Source of the DNA: CAXBBB01 sp963793245
GTDB taxonomy: Bacteria; Bacteroidota; Rhodothermia; Rhodothermales; BA12
Direction: 5' to 3'
Length of the DNA: 64,000 bases
Assembly: GCA_963793245.1 (NCBI GenBank)
Contig: CAWBZG010000004.1
Coordinates: forward strand, 514,034 to 578,033
Under the pieces are notes generated by a model. The model did not search any database. It saw nothing but the letters and a program-made list of their open reading frames with translations, and was not told the origin of the DNA. Within the stretch, counting starts at the first letter, position 1. Each line of letters opens with the position of its first letter. Shown in pieces: positions 61,527-64,000 of the stretch. A program made the translations under genes and the position numbers.

Positions 61527-61865
61527 TCACTCCATGCTTGGCGGGCGGCGGTTGGCCTTCTTCTCTCCGCGCTTTCGTTTGGCGTCGAGTCGTCGGCGCT
61601 TTGATCCTGCCGTGGGCTTGGTGCGGCGGCGCTTCTTCTTGGGCTGAGCGAGCGCAATCAGACGCCTCCGCAACTCCTCCAGCGCAAGCTGCTTGTTGCG
61701 GTGCTGACTCCGTGAGGCCCGGCTGGTGACGACCTCGCCCGAGGGACGGTGGGTGAGCCGAACGGCACTCTCCACCTTGTTCGCATGCTGACCACCCGGA
61801 CCACCCGAGCGAAACGTGTCCACGTCACAATCGGAGAGCAGAGCATCGTCGGAATAGTCAGGCAT
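61527..61865 (-). CDS. Small GGQ release-factor-like protein (ArfB/RF-H type)
   Basis: 112 residues. The release-factor GGQ loop is in FRSGGPGGQHANKVESAVRL, which hydrolyses peptidyl-tRNA; a basic tail (PKKKRRRTKPTAGSKRRRLD) resembles the C-terminal ribosome-entering tail of ArfB/YaeJ. It should rescue stalled ribosomes. Codon-recognition domains of true release factors are missing. Size fits ArfB or RF-H. Confidence 0.88.
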   Translation of the reverse strand: MPDYSDDALLSDCDVDTFRSGGPGGQHANKVESAVRLTHRPSGEVVTSRASRSQHRNKQLALEELRRRLIALAQPKKKRRRTKPTAGSKRRRLDAKRKRGEKKANRRPPSME

Positions 61866-62060
61866 GAGAGCGAATCTAGGAGCTACCGCGTGATGCGGTT
61901 CGCGTTTGGGTAAACTAGACGTATGGTCCCAAAGTGAAATGAATTGGAGCTTCGAAGAAGCGTTCGGCCTTTCGGAGCGCCTGCTCGCGGACGCTCCGAA
62001 GCTTGTCCGTGTCTAGGAGAAGCCGATGTGAGGAGGGTCGTCAGATCTGGTGAGCGCGTG

Positions 62061-63599
62061 CTATGTGCCACAGAATGTTTGAAACACGCGCTCGTCGGCG
62101 GCGGGAGGCGTGGCGAAGTGCTCGCTGCCGGGCTGCGAGCGGAACGGCGTCTGGAGCACGTCGACGAGCTGGTGAAACGGCGCATAGTCACCTTCAACGG
62201 CTGCGCTCAGAGCCGCCTCGACGAGGTGATTGCGCGGGATGTAGAGGGGATTTCGCGAGAGCATCTCTTGCTGGATGGATTGGCGTCCAGCCGGCTCCTC
62301 GGCGACGCGAGCACGCCACTGTTTCTCCCAGACGAGGAAGTCTGAAGGAGCCGAAAAGAGGTTGCTGGCATCGCCCTGACCGACATCAGAACTCGTGGTC
62401 TCTCCTGTGCCCGTACCCTTGTTCTGGACATCTTGTCCCAAGGATTCGCTCAATCGGCGAAAGGTGAGTGTGAAGTCGGCTCGGGCATCGGCCATGAGCG
62501 CCAGCAGGTCGTCCGCCAGCGCTTGGTCGCCGGGATGGGGCGTGAGCAGCCCGAGTTTGGCGTGTAGGCCCGACCGGTACGACTGCTCGTAGGCCGCGTC
62601 GTAGGCTTCGAGTGCCAGTGTAGCCCGCGTAATGGCTTGATCCGTATCGTCCGAGAGCAGCGGCAGCAGGCATTCGGCCAGACGCGCAAGATTCCACTTG
62701 CCGATGGCGGGCTGGTTGGAGTAGGCGTAGCGCCCGTTTCGGTCGATAGAGCTGAAGACAGCGCCGGGATCGTAGGCGTCGAGGAACGCGCACGGACCGT
62801 AGTCGATGGTCTCGCCTGAGATGGACGTATTGTCGGTATTCATCACACCGTGCACGAAGCCGACCAGCATCCACTGCGCGATCAAACTGGCCTGGGCTTG
62901 GGCGGCGGCGGTCAGCAGGGCGAGGTAGGGCTGATCGGAGTGAGCGGCATCGGGGTAGTGCCTGCCAATGACGAAGTCGGCTAGCAAGCGCAGCGCCTCG
63001 CGGTCGTCGCGCGCGGCGAAATACTCGAACGTGCCCACGCGGACGTGGCTGCTGGCCACTCGGGTCAAGACTCCCCCCGGTTCGACTGAGCGGCGGATTA
63101 CGGATTCGCCCGTCGCGACGGCAGCGAGCGCCCGGGTAGTGGGGACACCCATCGCCGCCATCGCCTCGCCGACGATGTATTCGCGCAAGACCGGCCCTAG
63201 CGGAGACCGTCCGTCGCCGCCGCGCGAGAACGGTGTCCGGCCCGCTCCTTTGAGCTGCACGTCGTAGGTCTCGCCGCCCGGAGTCGTGAGTTCGCCGAGC
63301 AAAATGGCGCGTCCGTCCCCCAGGCTGGGCACGAAGCCGCCAAATTGGTGTCCTGCATACGCCGTTGCGATGGGGTGGGGAGAGGCGAGCCGGTTGCCTG
63401 CCAACACCTCAATGCCGTCTGGAGCCAAGAGCGTATCGGGGTCGACGCCCAGATCGAGGGCCAGCTTCCGGTTGAGGCGAATCAACTGGGGACTAGCGAC
63501 GAGCGTGGGGGCGACGCGGGCGTAGAAGCGAGGGGGCAGTTGAGCATAGGCGGCGTCCAGCGGGAGGACAGGCGCCAACGCGTGCTCGGGAGGAGGCAT
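62061..63599 (-). CDS. selO: Protein adenylyltransferase SelO (YdiU/UPF0061)
   Basis: 512 residues from ATG 63599. A pseudokinase-fold AMPylase: ATP-binding block VQLKGAGRTPFSRGGDGRSP, NTDNTSISGETIDYGPCAF and the preceding GFVHGVMNTD, all at expected positions. It transfers AMP to hydroxyl side chains of proteins, mainly in redox homeostasis. The C-terminus ends FQTFCGT, with Cys at the position where some eukaryotic homologues have selenocysteine. It stands alone between the release-factor-like gene and tRNA-Ala region. The upstream in-frame start at 63674 is less likely. Confidence 0.95.
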   Translation of the reverse strand: MPPPEHALAPVLPLDAAYAQLPPRFYARVAPTLVASPQLIRLNRKLALDLGVDPDTLLAPDGIEVLAGNRLASPHPIATAYAGHQFGGFVPSLGDGRAILLGELTTPGGETYDVQLKGAGRTPFSRGGDGRSPLGPVLREYIVGEAMAAMGVPTTRALAAVATGESVIRRSVEPGGVLTRVASSHVRVGTFEYFAARDDREALRLLADFVIGRHYPDAAHSDQPYLALLTAAAQAQASLIAQWMLVGFVHGVMNTDNTSISGETIDYGPCAFLDAYDPGAVFSSIDRNGRYAYSNQPAIGKWNLARLAECLLPLLSDDTDQAITRATLALEAYDAAYEQSYRSGLHAKLGLLTPHPGDQALADDLLALMADARADFTLTFRRLSESLGQDVQNKGTGTGETTSSDVGQGDASNLFSAPSDFLVWEKQWRARVAEEPAGRQSIQQEMLSRNPLYIPRNHLVEAALSAAVEGDYAPFHQLVDVLQTPFRSQPGSEHFATPPAADERVFQTFCGT

Positions 63600-63703
63600 A
63601 GAATGTGCCGGGTTTGGAGTACGTTCACGAGTGAGGACCGTGACTCGAAAGCCCGCCTCAATGGTCAGATCCATCCTGCGTCCTCAGGCTAGCGAGCATC
63701 GCC

Positions 63704-63802
63704 GTGCACGCGTTCGAGTTCGTCGCGGAGCCGGAGCACGCCATCGAGTTGATGCGCGCGGCTGCGGATGCGCCTCTGATTGTGCTCGACGAGGCCGAGT
63801 AG
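63704..63802 (+). CDS. Possible short coding remnant, 32 residues
   Basis: GTG 63704 opens a frame reading VHAFEFVAEPEHAIELMRAA and ending LIVLDEAE. Its third positions are nearly all G or C, as in real genes here, and the frame is open a little further upstream. An overlapping minus-strand frame (63689-63904) also looks acceptable, so neither can be settled. It may be a relic of a longer gene. The 63600-63958 gap holds otherwise only this, the hairpin at 63816 and the terminator at 63910. Confidence 0.2.
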   Translation: MHAFEFVAEPEHAIELMRAAADAPLIVLDEAE

Positions 63803-63815
63803 GGAGGATGAGTGC

Positions 63816-63842
63816 GTGCGGACTAGGGAAAGTAGTCCGCAC
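63816..63842. other. 10-bp perfect hairpin in intergenic DNA
   Basis: GTGCGGACTA/TAGTCCGCAC around GGGAAAG. No T run follows within the next 25 bases, so it is not a classical terminator for either strand. Unassigned. Confidence 0.4.
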
Positions 63843-63909
63843 ATGGTCCGCAAACTGAGGCAAAACCTGTCGTTTTTTGGCACTAACGTGCGCCAGTCAC
63901 CCAAAAGAG

Positions 63910-63954
63910 AAACGGCTCGAAAAGCGCGTTTAAGCTACTCTACGGGCCGTTTTT
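63910..63954 (-). terminator. Intrinsic terminator downstream of tRNA-Ala
   Basis: On the minus strand AAACGGCCCG pairs with CGAGCCGTTT (one wobble) and CTCTTTT follows. It lies right after the tRNA 3' end. Confidence 0.65.
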
Positions 63955-63958
63955 GGGG

Positions 63959-64000
63959 TGGAGCCAAGGAGAGTCGAACTCCTGACCTCTGCAGTGCGAT
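63959..64000 (-). tRNA. tRNA-Ala (anticodon CGC), 3' half; cut by window end
   Basis: Minus strand: anticodon loop ATCGCAC with U33 and anticodon CGC, stem TGCAG, variable AGGTC, T arm AGGAG-TTCGACT-CTCCT, acceptor strand TGGCTCC, discriminator A. Position 70 is U, allowing the G3-U70 pair that identifies alanine tRNA. The 5' half is beyond 64000. CCA is not encoded. Confidence 0.85.

Noticed and set aside
62061..62080. Selenocysteine in SelO
   Set aside because: The codon near the end is an ordinary Cys codon (FCGT) and no UGA is read through.

Overview
This 64 kb window is high-GC bacterial chromosome, densely coded, with strong G/C preference at third codon positions and few clear Shine-Dalgarno sequences. 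Several features point to the Bacteroidota/Rhodothermota side of the tree, most likely a Rhodothermales (Salinibacter/Rhodothermus-like) organism: a type IX-secretion C-terminal sorting tail, a bisanhydrobacterioruberin-hydratase-type carotenoid gene (cruF) beside phytoene synthase, a glycosyltransferase and an acyltransferase (the set expected for an acyl-glycosyl carotenoid), a Chlorobium-type sepiapterin reductase, and TAnnTTGC boxes near starts that resemble the Bacteroidota -7 element. The assignment is inference, not a database result.

Layout. 1-3.4 kb: end of helicase hrpB, an FAD oxidoreductase, tRNA-Arg(ACG), fbp. 3.6-17.4 kb: one long collinear amino-acid block, a Val/Leu-rich leader peptide followed by ilvD-ilvB-ilvN-ilvC-leuB-leuA-leuC-leuD-thrB-thrC (isoleucine/valine, leucine, threonine) and one unknown gene. 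17.4-25.4 kb: acyl-ACP thioesterase, M1 peptidase, PEP carboxylase, alpha/beta hydrolase, App1-type phosphatase. 25.4-31.4 kb: HU-like protein, zinc-ribbon membrane protein, TPM protein, ribosomal genes rpsF-rpsR-rplI, dsbD. 31.4-33.1 kb: what appears to be an integron cassette array without integrase, three small cassette genes each ending inside an attC-like repeat. 33.1-43 kb: DUF547 lipoprotein, YkvA protein, large BNR-repeat exported protein, alcohol dehydrogenase, nrnA-like phosphoesterase, pepA. 43-46.5 kb: pdxA and a three-gene tetrahydrobiopterin set (GTP cyclohydrolase I, 6-pyruvoyltetrahydropterin synthase, sepiapterin reductase), then a HIT protein. 46.5-52.6 kb: a barrel-like outer-membrane protein, a 1086-residue T9SS cargo protein, and a chimeric relic joining a piece of corA to a piece of the outer-membrane gene. 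52.6-54.5 kb: an Rrf2 regulator, a cupredoxin lipoprotein, a cupin and a group III truncated haemoglobin, with matching inverted repeats before the first two, probably a nitrosative-stress regulon. 54.5-60.8 kb: corA, lapA, and the carotenoid cluster. 60.8-64 kb: WbqC-like protein, small GGQ release-factor-like protein, SelO, and the 3' half of tRNA-Ala(CGC).

Two window-wide themes matter. First, many gaps hold short palindromic or dispersed repeats of several families, some doubling as terminators. Second, at least five conserved genes (ilvD, ppc, dsbD, folE, the 46.6 kb outer-membrane gene), and perhaps thrC, carry single-base frameshifts. So many in housekeeping genes suggest uncorrected sequencing indels rather than real gene loss, so broken genes here should be read with that in mind.
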